Positions 1-6,627 of a stretch of DNA of 6,627 nt are shown in pieces. The translations under genes were made by a program, and so were the position numbers. The stretch's first letter is position 1. Each line of letters begins with the position of its first letter. The stretch is from Pseudofrankia asymbiotica (GTDB lineage Bacteria; Actinomycetota; Actinomycetes; Frankiales; Frankiaceae). The notes under the pieces are model-generated. The model ran no database searches, was not told where the DNA came from, and saw nothing but the letters and a program-made list of their open reading frames with translations. The stretch covers positions 26,517 through 33,143 of the forward strand of contig NZ_MOMC01000072.1 of the NCBI RefSeq assembly GCF_001983105.1, given 5' to 3'.

Positions 1-1509
1 GGCGTCGGCAGCACCTATGTGCTCGCCCACGGCGGGCGCGGCGGGCGGGGCAACGCGGCGCTCGCGTCCGCTCGGCGCAAGGCGCCGGGGTTCGCGGAGC
101 TCGGCGAGCCGGGGGAGAGCCTCGACGCCGTCCTGGAGCTGAAGTCGGTCGCGGACGCCGCGCTCGTCGGCTACCCGAGCGCCGGGAAGTCCTCGCTGGT
201 CTCGGTGCTGAGCGCCGCCAAGCCGAAGATCGCCGACTACCCGTTCACGACGCTGGTGCCGAACCTCGGTGTCGCGCAGGCGGGCGACCTGCCGCCCTAC
301 ACCGTCGCCGACGTTCCCGGCCTGATCCCCGGCGCGAGCCAGGGCCGGGGGCTGGGGCTGGAGTTCCTCCGTCACATCGAGCGCTGCTCGGTGATCGTGC
401 ACGTCCTGGACTGCGCGACGCTGGAGCCCGACCGCGACCCGCTGTCGGACCTGGATGTGATCGAGAGCGAGCTGGCGGCCTACTCGGCGGATCTCGCGGA
501 CCGGCCCCGCGTCGTGGTCCTCAACAAGATCGACGTTCCGGACGCCCGGGATCTCGCCGAGCTGGTCACGCCCGATCTGCGTGCGCGCGGGCTCGAGGTG
601 TTCTCGATCAGTAGCGCGACCCGGGAGGGCGTGCGGCAGCTGTCGCTGTACCTCGCCGGGATGATCGCCGAGCACCGGCGCTCGTCGCCGGTGGCGTCGG
701 CGACGCGGATCGTGCTGCGCCCGCGCGCGGTCGACGAGCCTGACTTCTCGGTACGCGCCGCCGGCGACGGATTCGTCGTCACCGGCGCGAAGCCCCTGCG
801 CTGGATCCGCCAGACCGACTTCACCAACGACGAGGCGATCGGTTTCCTCGCCGACCGGCTCGCCCGGCTCGGTGTCGAGGCCGAGCTCGCCCGGCTCGGC
901 GCCGAGCCGGGAGCCGAGGTCACCATCGGCGACGTCACGTTCGACTGGGAGCCGACGCTGTCCGGCCGCGGCGCGCTCGCCGACTACGCGACGGCCCGCG
1001 CCGACGAGGAGACCGCGGGCGTCGCGACCGTCGGTGGTACCGCCGGCCGCGGCCGCGTGACCGAGCCGCTGCTCGGCCCGCGCGGCAGCGACGACCGGAT
1101 GCGCACCTCGGTCCGGCTGACCCGCGGTGAGCGTCTGACCCGCCGCGCGCGGCGGCTGGCCAACCTGGACGGGGCGGACACCGCCTTCGAGGACGCCCAG
1201 GACGGTGTTGTCGTCGACGAGGACGGCGTGGTCACCCCCGCCGCCACGCGGGACGCGGGCTGGGACGACGACGTCTGGGACGACGGCCAGGACCTGGATG
1301 ACGAGGACCTGGACGACGACGAGGACGCGGACGGCGCGGACACCGCGGACGGCCCCACCGTCGTCTGGGTCGGTCGCGACGGCGAGGGCGATGGCGACGA
1401 CGCGGCCGCGTCCTGGGACGACGACGAGAACGAGAGCGCGGCCGGCGACGAGCCGGCCAGCGGCCAGCCGATCGGCGCCCGGCGCGGCGGGGCGGGGGAC
1501 AAGGGGTAG
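1..1509 (+). CDS. obg: Obg family ribosome-assembly GTPase, 5'-truncated by window edge
   Basis: Obg (CgtA) is a cytoplasmic GTPase that binds the 50S subunit, acts in its late assembly and is linked to growth and stress control. The frame is open from base 1, so the GTG at 19 is internal; roughly the first 100 residues of the glycine-rich Obg fold are missing. Numbering from that GTG, the end of the Obg fold is seen as HGGRGGRGN (4-12). The G domain follows: G1 GYPSAGKSS (51-59), the switch I TT (77-78), G3 DVPG (98-101), G4 NKID (169-172) and G5 SSA (198-200). The Obg C-terminal (OCT) domain spans about 230-312, with GFVVTG and WIRQTDF inside it. After it comes an extension of about 184 residues, unusual in length and very acidic near 416-445. 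The complete protein would be about 600 residues against 428 in Bacillus subtilis. proB starts 2 nt after the stop. Identification is firm; the role of the tail is unknown. Confidence 0.97.
   Translation, partial: GVGSTYVLAHGGRGGRGNAALASARRKAPGFAELGEPGESLDAVLELKSVADAALVGYPSAGKSSLVSVLSAAKPKIADYPFTTLVPNLGVAQAGDLPPYTVADVPGLIPGASQGRGLGLEFLRHIERCSVIVHVLDCATLEPDRDPLSDLDVIESELAAYSADLADRPRVVVLNKIDVPDARDLAELVTPDLRARGLEVFSISSATREGVRQLSLYLAGMIAEHRRSSPVASATRIVLRPRAVDEPDFSVRAAGDGFVVTGAKPLRWIRQTDFTNDEAIGFLADRLARLGVEAELARLGAEPGAEVTIGDVTFDWEPTLSGRGALADYATARADEETAGVATVGGTAGRGRVTEPLLGPRGSDDRMRTSVRLTRGERLTRRARRLANLDGADTAFEDAQDGVVVDEDGVVTPAATRDAGWDDDVWDDGQDLDDEDLDDDEDADGADTADGPTVVWVGRDGEGDGDDAAASWDDDENESAAGDEPASGQPIGARRGGAGDKG
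858..899 (+). repeat. Exact 15-nt direct repeat within the obg OCT domain
   Basis: The 15-mer gctcgcccggctcgg occurs at 858-872 and again at 885-899, separated by 12 nt. Both copies are in the same frame and encode LARLG, so the protein reads [14 protein letters not shown] near residues 281-294. This region of OCT domains normally contains a helix of similar length, so the repeat probably reflects biased codon use over two similar helical turns, not an insertion. Confidence 0.6.
1264..1353 (+). repeat. Short tandem repeats encoding the acidic tail of Obg
   Basis: Two kinds of in-frame tandem repeat lie side by side. The first is a 15-nt unit, aggacctgga(t/c)gacg, present twice at 1289-1303 and 1304-1318 with one mismatch; it encodes the [10 protein letters not shown] pair. 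The second is a 9-nt unit beginning gcggac, present three times at 1327-1335, 1336-1344 and 1345-1353; it encodes ADG, ADT and ADG. The flanking sequence is also rich in GAC codons. Both unit lengths are multiples of three, so changes in copy number would keep the frame. Growth by replication slippage is my inference. Confidence 0.75.
1501..1506 (+). promoter_or_regulatory. Probable ribosome binding site of proB, inside the end of obg
   Basis: The purine run AAGGGG ends 5 nt before the GTG at 1512 and is made of the last two sense codons of obg. It supports the GTG as the proB start. Because obg stops at 1509, ribosomes finishing obg would end within a few bases of the proB start, which points to translational coupling. 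A second purine run, GGGGGA at 1494-1499, is 12 nt from the start and less well placed. Confidence 0.55.
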
Positions 1510-1511
1510 GC

Positions 1512-2627
1512 GTGCGTTCGTTCGTTGAGCACGCGCAACGCGTTGTCGTCAAGGTCGGGTCGTCGTCGCTGACGACCGCCGCCGGTGGGCTGGACGCGGA
1601 CCGGCTGGAGGCGCTGGTCGCGGCCGTGCGCCCGCTGGCCGGGCGACGGCTGGTGCTGGTGAGCTCCGGCGCGATCGCGGCCGGGCTCGCTCCGCTGGGG
1701 CTCGCGCGCCGGCCGCGTGACCTCGCCACCCTGCAGGCAGCGGCGAGCGTCGGGCAGAGCGCGCTGGTCCACCAGTACGCGGAGGCGTTCCGACGCTCGG
1801 ACCACCAGGTCGGCCAGGTGCTGCTCACCGCGACCGACGTCATCCGGCGCACCCATTACCGCAACGCCCGCACGGCGCTCGACCGGCTGCTCGAGCTCGG
1901 CATCGTCCCGATCATCAACGAGAACGACGCCGTCGCCACCCAGGAGATCCGCTTCGGCGACAACGACCGGCTCGCGGCGATCGTCTCCCATCTCGTCTCC
2001 GCCGACCTGCTGGTGCTGCTGTCCGACGTCGACGGGGTCTATGACGCGAACCCACGGCTGGGCCCGGCGAGCCTGGTGCGCGACGTGCGGTCGGACGCCG
2101 ACCTGGACGGGCTGACCGTCAAGGGCACCGGCACGGCCGGCGTCGGCACCGGCGGGATGGCGACGAAGATCGACGCGGCTCGGATGGCCGCGTCCGGCGG
2201 GGTGACCACGATCGTCACGTCGGCGGCGCTCGCCGCGGCGGCACTGGCCGGTGAGGAGGTCGGCACGGTCTTTCACCCGACCGGCCCACGCCGCGCGTCC
2301 CGCCTGCTCTGGCTGCAGTACGCGACCGCTCCCCAGGGCCGCCTGCACCTGGACGCGGGCGCGGTCGCCGCGGTCGTCGGCCGCCGGGCCTCTCTGCTGC
2401 CCGCCGGCCTGACGGCCGTCGACGGAGACTTCTCCGCGGGGGACCCGGTCGACCTCGTCGACCCGTCGGGCCGCCCGGTGGCGCGCGGCCTCGTCGCCTT
2501 CGACGCGGCGGAGCTTCCCACCATGCTCGGCCGCGGCACCGCCGAGCTGGCCGCCGACCTCGGCCCCAGCTACGAACGCGAGGTCGTCCACCGCGACGAC
2601 CTCGTCCTCCTCCAGCCCACCCGCTGA
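1512..2627 (+). CDS. proB: Glutamate 5-kinase (gamma-glutamyl kinase) with PUA domain
   Basis: ProB phosphorylates L-glutamate with ATP to give gamma-glutamyl phosphate, the committed step of proline synthesis, and in most bacteria is feedback-inhibited by proline. The 371-residue protein has the normal full length. The amino-acid kinase domain covers about 9-255: VVVKVGSSSL (11-20, with Lys14 as the phosphate-binding lysine), SSGAIAAG (51-58), NENDAV (136-141), GDNDRLAA (149-156), SDVDGVYDANP (171-181) and GTGGMATKIDAA (212-223). A C-terminal PUA domain covers about 276-360, ending with the characteristic region before DDLVLL. The GTG start is chosen because the kinase strand begins ten residues later, as in the family, and because a purine run lies 5 nt upstream. 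It sits 2 nt behind obg, as in many actinobacteria. proA, which encodes the next enzyme and often follows proB, is absent here. All key motifs are intact. Confidence 0.98.
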   Translation: MRSFVEHAQRVVVKVGSSSLTTAAGGLDADRLEALVAAVRPLAGRRLVLVSSGAIAAGLAPLGLARRPRDLATLQAAASVGQSALVHQYAEAFRRSDHQVGQVLLTATDVIRRTHYRNARTALDRLLELGIVPIINENDAVATQEIRFGDNDRLAAIVSHLVSADLLVLLSDVDGVYDANPRLGPASLVRDVRSDADLDGLTVKGTGTAGVGTGGMATKIDAARMAASGGVTTIVTSAALAAAALAGEEVGTVFHPTGPRRASRLLWLQYATAPQGRLHLDAGAVAAVVGRRASLLPAGLTAVDGDFSAGDPVDLVDPSGRPVARGLVAFDAAELPTMLGRGTAELAADLGPSYEREVVHRDDLVLLQPTR

Positions 2628-2642
2628 CCTCGGGTAGGACAA

Positions 2643-2662
2643 AGGGCCGCCGGAGCGGGCCT
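2643..2662 (-). terminator. Candidate intrinsic terminator for the sbcDC operon
   Basis: An inverted repeat pairs 2643-2645 with 2660-2662 (3 bp) and 2647-2650 with 2655-2658 (4 bp), with one mismatch between them and the tetraloop at 2651-2654. Read on the minus strand, the hairpin is followed by a short pyrimidine-rich stretch beginning TTTGTCCT, about 75 nt after the sbcC stop. There is no true U-tract, and the stem is short, so this is only a candidate; on the plus strand there is no T-run after it. Confidence 0.35.
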
Positions 2663-2688
2663 CGCGCCCAGCGACCCGGATCCCTGGG

Positions 2689-2720
2689 GGCCAGCCAGCG
2701 TAGCTGGTACCTGCCTGGCC
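2689..2720. terminator. Candidate compound hairpin, possible bidirectional terminator
   Basis: An outer 6-bp stem pairs ggccag (2689-2694) with ctggcc (2715-2720). Inside it, ccagc (2695-2699) pairs with gctgg (2703-2707) over a 3-nt loop, leaving a 7-nt bulge on the 3' side. No T-run follows on either strand. Terminators lacking a U-tract have been proposed in actinobacteria, and the position between convergent genes fits, but the short stems and high background GC keep confidence low. Confidence 0.35.
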
Positions 2721-2736
2721 ACCCGCGACGCCCGCG

Positions 2737-5700
2737 TCATGTCGTCGTGTCGACGGTGCTGCCGTCGGGGCCCTTGTGGACCTGGATCTGGGTGGGGATG
2801 CGCAGGCGGAGGTCGGCCACGTGGCTGACGACGCCGACCAGGCGGCCGCCGGAGCGGAGCTCGTCGAGCACGTTCATGACCTCGTCGAGGCTGTCCGGGT
2901 CGAGGGTGCCGAAGCCCTCGTCGATGAACAGGGCGTCGATCGCGTGGCCGCCGGACTCGGCGCTGACGACGTCGGCGAGCCCCAGAGCCAGTGACAGCGC
3001 GGCCTGGAACGTCTCGCCGCCGGACAGGGTCGCCGTCGGCCGGGAGCGGCCTGTCCAGGCGTCCTCGACGAGCAGGCCGAGCCCGGCCCGCCGCCGCCGG
3101 TCGCGGCGCTCGCCGGCGTCGTGGACGAGGGTGTAGCGCCCGCCGCTCATCACCGAAAGCCGCCGGCTCGCCGCCTGCGCGACCTCCTCGAGCCGCGCGG
3201 CCAGCACGTAGCTCGACAGCGGCATGCCGTGCAGGTTGCCGCCCCGGCCGGCGGCCAGATCGGCGAGTGCGCGCAGCTGGTCCGCCGTGGCTTTGCGCGG
3301 TGCCAGCGCCGCGTGCGCCGCGACGTACTCCTGGACGAGGGCATCGAGCCGGCAGGTCCGATCAGCCGCCGTCGCCGCGGCGGCCAGCGCCTCCTCGTGC
3401 GCCCGCCTCGCGTCCTCGGCGGCGCGTTCGTGCTCCTCGACCGCGATCGGCGCGTCATCGGCGATCCCGGCCAGCTCCGGGGCGTCCAACCGGGACTGGA
3501 TCCTGACCCGTTCCTCCTGGTGAGCCTGGATCCGCGCCCGGGCGTCAGCCAGCCAGCTCGCCTCACGGACGGCGGCCAGGGCCGACACCGGGTCGGCGAA
3601 GCCCGCCTCCGTCGCGGCGGCGATGGCCGTGGCCTCGGCCCGCCGGGACTCGTCGGCCGCCCGGACGGCCGCGAGCACGGCCGCGCGTGTCGCCTCGCAC
3701 CCGCGGGCGAACGCCGCCACGGCGTCGACCCGCGCGGCCAGGCCGGCCGGGTCGCGCAGCACGTCCGGCACCGCCGCCAGCGCTTTCGCGGCCCGCTTCC
3801 GCGCCGCCGCGGCGCGTGACCCGGCCTCGCTCTCACCGGACCGATGGGCCGCCAGGCCCGCGTGCGCCGCGGTCTCGGCGCGGGCGAGTCGGTCGAGCTC
3901 CGCCTCGGCCGTGGCCAGATCCGCCGCCGCCGCCGCGGCCTCGCCGGCGGACCCGGCGAACGCGCGCGCCACCGCCGCCAGCTCGGTGGCGCCGCGCTCG
4001 GCGGGCGTCGGTTGGCCGGCCCCGGCCCCGGGGAGCGCGGCGGGGCTGGCGAGCAGCATCTCCTCGTCGAGCAGGGTGCCGCGCAGCTCGCCCAGCAGCT
4101 CCTGGACAGGTTCGCCAGCGGTGTCGTCGGCGCGCAGCGCTTCTGGGATGCGCAGGAGCGTCGCGCGCAGGGCCCGCACGCGTTCCGTCAGCCCGGCGAC
4201 CCGTTCGCGTGCCTCCCGCGCCGTCGCCTCGCGCCGCCCGGCCTCGTCGTCGGCGGCTCGTTCGTCGTCCTTGTTGACGTGGTCGGCGCGGACCTCGGCG
4301 GGGTCGGGGTGGACGAGCGAGCCGCACACCGGGCAGGGGGTGTCGCCGACGAGCGCGGCGGCGAGTTCGGCGGTGATCGCGTCGAAACGCTGCTGGCGCA
4401 GCTCGGCCGCGCGGGCGCGGGCGAGCGTCGCGGCGGCCTGGGTCTCGTCGGCGGCGAGGAACGCCGCCTGCCGCGCGCGGACGGCGTCGGCCAGATCAGC
4501 CAGCTGGTCGGCGCGCTCCGCGAGCGCCGGAGCGAGCTGGGCCGCGTGCCTGGCCCGTCCGACGCGGTCCTGCGCGGTCCCGCGGGCGATGGGGAACGTC
4601 GTCTCGAGCTCGGTGACGTGGACCTCGGCGGCTTGGGCGTGGGTGAGAGCGTCCCGTTCGGCCGCCGCCACCTCCCGTTCAGCCTCGTCGGCCGTCGCGA
4701 GCGCGAGCGCCAGCGCCTCGAGCCTGCCCGACTCGGTGTGCGCGAGCGCGGCGAGCGTGCCCAGCTCGCCCGCGCCCGCGTCGGGGCCCGCACTCAGCTG
4801 GCTGGCCAGCCGCCCAGACGACTCGCGGGTGGTGTCAAGGGAGGGCACGGAGGCGGCGGCGAGGTCGACGCGGGCCGTGACCTCATCGTGTGCTGCCCGG
4901 CCGGCCTCGTCGGCCCGTCCGGCCGCGTCGGCGACGGCACGGCTGACCATGCCGGCCCGGCCCGCCGCGTCCAGCTCCGCGGCGAGCGAGGTGATCTCGG
5001 GCGCGAGTTCGACGAGTTCAGCGAGCCGGGCGCGCAGCCGCGCTCGGTCCTCGGCCCGCCGCGCCGCCTCGTGCGTCGCGGCCAGTTGGCGGTCGGCGAG
5101 CTCGCGCGCCCTGGCGGCCTCGTCGCGGCGCTTGGCGGCCGATATCTCGCCGGCGCGGGCGGCTTCGGCGAGCGCCGTCGCCCAGTCCGGCCCGGGCGCC
5201 GCCGCGCCGACCGGCGCGGTCTCCGTGTCGGCTGGGTGCGCCTCGACACCGGCGGCTTCGATGATCTTCGCGTGGACGCGGTCGAGGGACTGGCGGGCGA
5301 CGCCGTGGTCGTCGGCGGCGCGCTTGGCGCGGTCGGCGAGCCACTGTTCGACCCGCTCGAACAGGCCGACACTGAACAGCTGCTTGAGCAGCGCCTCGCG
5401 GGCGTCGTTGTCGGCGTGCAGGAAGTCGGCGAACCGGCCCTGGGGGAGCATGACCACCTGGAAGAACTGCTCGGGCTTCATCCCGAGGTGCAGGCTGACC
5501 TCGAGGCCGACGTCGTCGTTGCGGGTGGCCTCCATCTGCCAGCCCGAACTGGTCCACCTCTCGAGCTGTGCCTTCGGGTGCTCCCGTTGGGTGCCGTTGC
5601 CGCGGCGCTTCGGCCGGTCCCACCCGGGCCAGCGGGTGACCCGGAAGCGGCCGGCCGGCACCGAGTACTCCAGCCGCACCCGCGGGGCCACGTCGGCGGC

Positions 5701-5910
5701 GGCGTGATGGGAGCGCAGGTCGCGCACGCCGCGCAGCCCGGGAACCGTGCCATAGAGCGCGAATCCGAGCGCGTCGAGCAGCGTCGTCTTCCCGCCGCCG
5801 GTCTCGCCGCAGAGCAGCACCAGGCCACCCGCGCCGAGCCGGTCGAGGTCGAGCTCCACCGTGCCGGGGAAAGCGCCGAACGCGGTGAGCTCCAGGCGGT
5901 GCGGGCGCAT
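2737..5910 (-). CDS. sbcC: SbcC, Rad50-like ATPase subunit of the SbcCD nuclease
   Basis: SbcC is the SMC-like ATPase that, with SbcD, binds DNA ends and opens hairpins, palindromes and blocked ends. The 1057-residue protein has the full split-ATPase layout. The N-terminal lobe has Walker A GETGGGKTT (35-43) and the Q-loop region QVVMLPQGRFADFL (151-164). A long Ala/Arg/Glu-rich region, about 190-880, should form the antiparallel coiled coil, with the zinc-hook CPVC at 526-529 almost exactly at the midpoint (bases 4324-4335). The C-terminal lobe has the signature TLSGGETFQAALSLALGLAD (961-980), Walker B IDALFIDEGFGTLD (991-1004, catalytic Glu998), the D-loop and the H-loop histidine in VVSHV (His1030). 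Gly/Pro-rich stretches near 222-243, 353-384 and 622-640 probably interrupt the coils. The Walker A has Glu and Gly where family members commonly have Pro and Ala (GPTGAGK). The ATG start overlaps the sbcD stop and has a good Shine-Dalgarno sequence. All catalytic motifs are intact. Confidence 0.97.
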   Translation of the reverse strand: MRPHRLELTAFGAFPGTVELDLDRLGAGGLVLLCGETGGGKTTLLDALGFALYGTVPGLRGVRDLRSHHAAADVAPRVRLEYSVPAGRFRVTRWPGWDRPKRRGNGTQREHPKAQLERWTSSGWQMEATRNDDVGLEVSLHLGMKPEQFFQVVMLPQGRFADFLHADNDAREALLKQLFSVGLFERVEQWLADRAKRAADDHGVARQSLDRVHAKIIEAAGVEAHPADTETAPVGAAAPGPDWATALAEAARAGEISAAKRRDEAARARELADRQLAATHEAARRAEDRARLRARLAELVELAPEITSLAAELDAAGRAGMVSRAVADAAGRADEAGRAAHDEVTARVDLAAASVPSLDTTRESSGRLASQLSAGPDAGAGELGTLAALAHTESGRLEALALALATADEAEREVAAAERDALTHAQAAEVHVTELETTFPIARGTAQDRVGRARHAAQLAPALAERADQLADLADAVRARQAAFLAADETQAAATLARARAAELRQQRFDAITAELAAALVGDTPCPVCGSLVHPDPAEVRADHVNKDDERAADDEAGRREATAREARERVAGLTERVRALRATLLRIPEALRADDTAGEPVQELLGELRGTLLDEEMLLASPAALPGAGAGQPTPAERGATELAAVARAFAGSAGEAAAAAADLATAEAELDRLARAETAAHAGLAAHRSGESEAGSRAAAARKRAAKALAAVPDVLRDPAGLAARVDAVAAFARGCEATRAAVLAAVRAADESRRAEATAIAAATEAGFADPVSALAAVREASWLADARARIQAHQEERVRIQSRLDAPELAGIADDAPIAVEEHERAAEDARRAHEEALAAAATAADRTCRLDALVQEYVAAHAALAPRKATADQLRALADLAAGRGGNLHGMPLSSYVLAARLEEVAQAASRRLSVMSGGRYTLVHDAGERRDRRRRAGLGLLVEDAWTGRSRPTATLSGGETFQAALSLALGLADVVSAESGGHAIDALFIDEGFGTLDPDSLDEVMNVLDELRSGGRLVGVVSHVADLRLRIPTQIQVHKGPDGSTVDTTT

Positions 5911-6627
5911 CAGCCGGCCTCCGCCGCCGTGGCCGCGAGCCGAGCCTCGGTGAGCGCGGCGGTGAGCAGGTCGCGTTCGGCCTCGGTCGCCGAGGTGCCG
6001 CGGGCGAAGCTGACGAAGTCGGCGGCGACGTCGAGGTCGGCACGGCCGCGGGTACGCCGCGCGAACGAGCGGGTGTCGTCGGCCTCCGCGTTCTCCGGTT
6101 CGTGGCGCAGGACCAGGGTGCGCGGGAAACGCTCACGCAACGTCGTCATCGCGTCCATCGGGCGGGCCGGGTCGGTGAGCACGGCGGCGATGAAGTCGTC
6201 GGCATGCTCGCCGTACTCGAGCCGGGTGAGCAGGTCCGCGAGCCGGCCGCGCAGGATCGTCATCCGGCGTCGCGTCGGGACCGGGATCGCCTCCACCCTG
6301 GTCAGCCCGGCCGGGCCGAGCTCGGCGAGCAGCGTCGTCTTCGCGTCGCCGGCCTCGGAGAACGAGTACGCCAGCGGTGAGCCGCTGTAGCGGACCCGCT
6401 CCAGGCCCTGGACTCGTTGCGGGCGGTGCAGGTGGCCGAGCGCCGTGTAGGTGATGCCGTCGAACAGCGACGCCGGGACGTGCGCGACGCCGCCGACGCT
6501 GATGTCGCGCTCGCTGTCGCTGCCGGCGGCGCCGGTGACCCAGGCGTGCGCGACGACGACGGACCTGGCACCGGGATGGCCGGCGAGGTCGGCCCGGACG
6601 GCGGCCATCGCCCGGCGCATCGTCGCC
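5910..6627 (-). CDS. sbcD: SbcD, Mre11-like nuclease subunit, N-terminus cut by window edge
   Basis: SbcD is the Mn2+-dependent phosphoesterase that provides the endo- and exonuclease activity of SbcCD. Only the C-terminal part, about 238 residues, is present; the frame is open to the window end and the ATG at 6620 is internal. Numbering from that ATG, the visible part of the metallophosphatase domain has VVVAHAWVTG (21-30, metal-ligand His25) and ALGHLHRPQ (60-68, the GHLH metal-binding motif). DSERDISVGG (35-44) and VRYSGSPLAYSFSE (76-89) are also typical of the family. From about 100 onward is the capping or DNA-recognition domain, followed by a helical C-terminus, about 205-236, that in Mre11 proteins docks on the Rad50 coiled-coil base. 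Missing are the N-terminal metal motifs such as DxH, GDxxD and GNHD, so catalytic competence cannot be fully judged. It precedes sbcC with a 1-nt overlap. The promoter lies outside the window. Confidence 0.96.
   Translation of the reverse strand, partial: ATMRRAMAAVRADLAGHPGARSVVVAHAWVTGAAGSDSERDISVGGVAHVPASLFDGITYTALGHLHRPQRVQGLERVRYSGSPLAYSFSEAGDAKTTLLAELGPAGLTRVEAIPVPTRRRMTILRGRLADLLTRLEYGEHADDFIAAVLTDPARPMDAMTTLRERFPRTLVLRHEPENAEADDTRSFARRTRGRADLDVAADFVSFARGTSATEAERDLLTAALTEARLAATAAEAG
5918..5922 (-). promoter_or_regulatory. Shine-Dalgarno sequence of sbcC inside the end of sbcD
   Basis: On the minus strand GGAGG lies 7 nt before the ATG at 5910-5908, an ideal spacing that fixes the sbcC start. 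It falls in the last codons of sbcD. The sbcD stop and sbcC start share one base (TGATG at 5912-5908), the usual arrangement for translational coupling of two subunits made in a fixed ratio. Confidence 0.8.

Larger units (their letters stand above)
2628..2736. other. Convergent intergenic region between proB and sbcC
   Basis: This 109-bp gap separates two genes whose 3' ends face each other. I see no plausible gene, RNA gene or promoter in it. It contains GC-rich inverted repeats that could end transcription from one or both sides (2643-2662 and 2689-2720), and a weaker 5-bp inverted repeat, cccag (2667-2671) with ctggg (2684-2688), across a 12-nt loop. Confidence 0.7.

Noticed and set aside
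19..21. GTG at 19 as the true start of obg
   Set aside because: The frame is open upstream to base 1, and the residues there continue the glycine-rich Obg fold, so the gene begins outside the window.
858..899. The exact 15-nt repeat in the OCT region as a regulatory or recombination site
   Set aside because: Both copies are in frame and encode ordinary helix residues (LARLG) using preferred codons, and OCT length looks normal, so coding bias is enough to explain it.
984..2642. A 552-codon open frame on the - strand opposite obg and proB
   Set aside because: It spans the obg-proB boundary antisense, shows no domain, and includes a long Ser-rich stretch that is merely the complement of the GAC-rich obg tail.
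2628..2736. A possible remnant of proA after proB
   Set aside because: The gap is only 109 bp and its frames show nothing resembling gamma-glutamyl phosphate reductase.
3623..5707. A 694-codon open frame on the + strand rich in Ala and Ser
   Set aside because: Low-complexity Ala/Ser/Arg composition, no motif, and complete overlap with sbcC on the other strand mark it as a GC-driven shadow.
5018..6136. A 372-codon open frame on the - strand overlapping the sbcD-sbcC junction
   Set aside because: It is an alternative frame of the same strand with an Arg/Pro-rich product; the sbcD and sbcC frames carry all the conserved motifs.
3844..6390. An 848-codon open frame on the + strand, opposite sbcC and sbcD
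   Set aside because: The translation is Arg/Gly-rich with no recognisable domain and lies opposite two genes with intact family motifs. Long antisense frames are expected where codons have G/C at the third position.
6618..6620. ATG at 6620 as the true start of a short sbcD
   Set aside because: A protein starting here would lack the N-terminal metal-binding motifs needed by the family, and the frame stays open to the window edge; the gene is truncated by the window.

Overview
The window is very GC-rich chromosomal DNA with strong G/C preference at third codon positions. The encoded proteins look like those of a high-GC actinobacterium; a Frankia-like or related lineage is my inference from overall style and not something the sequence proves. 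All four genes are housekeeping genes. I see no mobile element, RNA gene, CRISPR array or phage sequence, and I did not find a new biological system.

Positions 1-2627 (+ strand) hold the 3' part of obg (ribosome-assembly GTPase), which enters from outside the window, followed after 2 nt by a complete proB (glutamate 5-kinase, first step of proline synthesis). This is the tail of the common actinobacterial rplU-rpmA-obg-proB cluster, but proA does not follow. The Obg protein carries a very acidic C-terminal extension of about 180 residues, built partly from short tandem DNA repeats.

Positions 2628-2736 are a 109-bp convergent intergenic region with two GC-rich hairpin candidates and no gene.

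Positions 2737-6627 (- strand) hold a complete sbcC (Rad50-type SMC-like ATPase) and, upstream of it, the C-terminal part of sbcD (Mre11-type nuclease). The sbcD stop and sbcC start overlap as TGATG, so the two are translationally coupled. Their products form the SbcCD nuclease complex that processes DNA ends, hairpins and palindromes. sbcD runs off the right edge, so the promoter of this operon is outside the window; the obg-proB promoter is likewise outside on the left.

The best leads are modest: the repeat-expanded acidic tail of Obg, the separation of proB from proA by a convergent sbcDC operon, and a slightly unusual Walker A sequence in SbcC.
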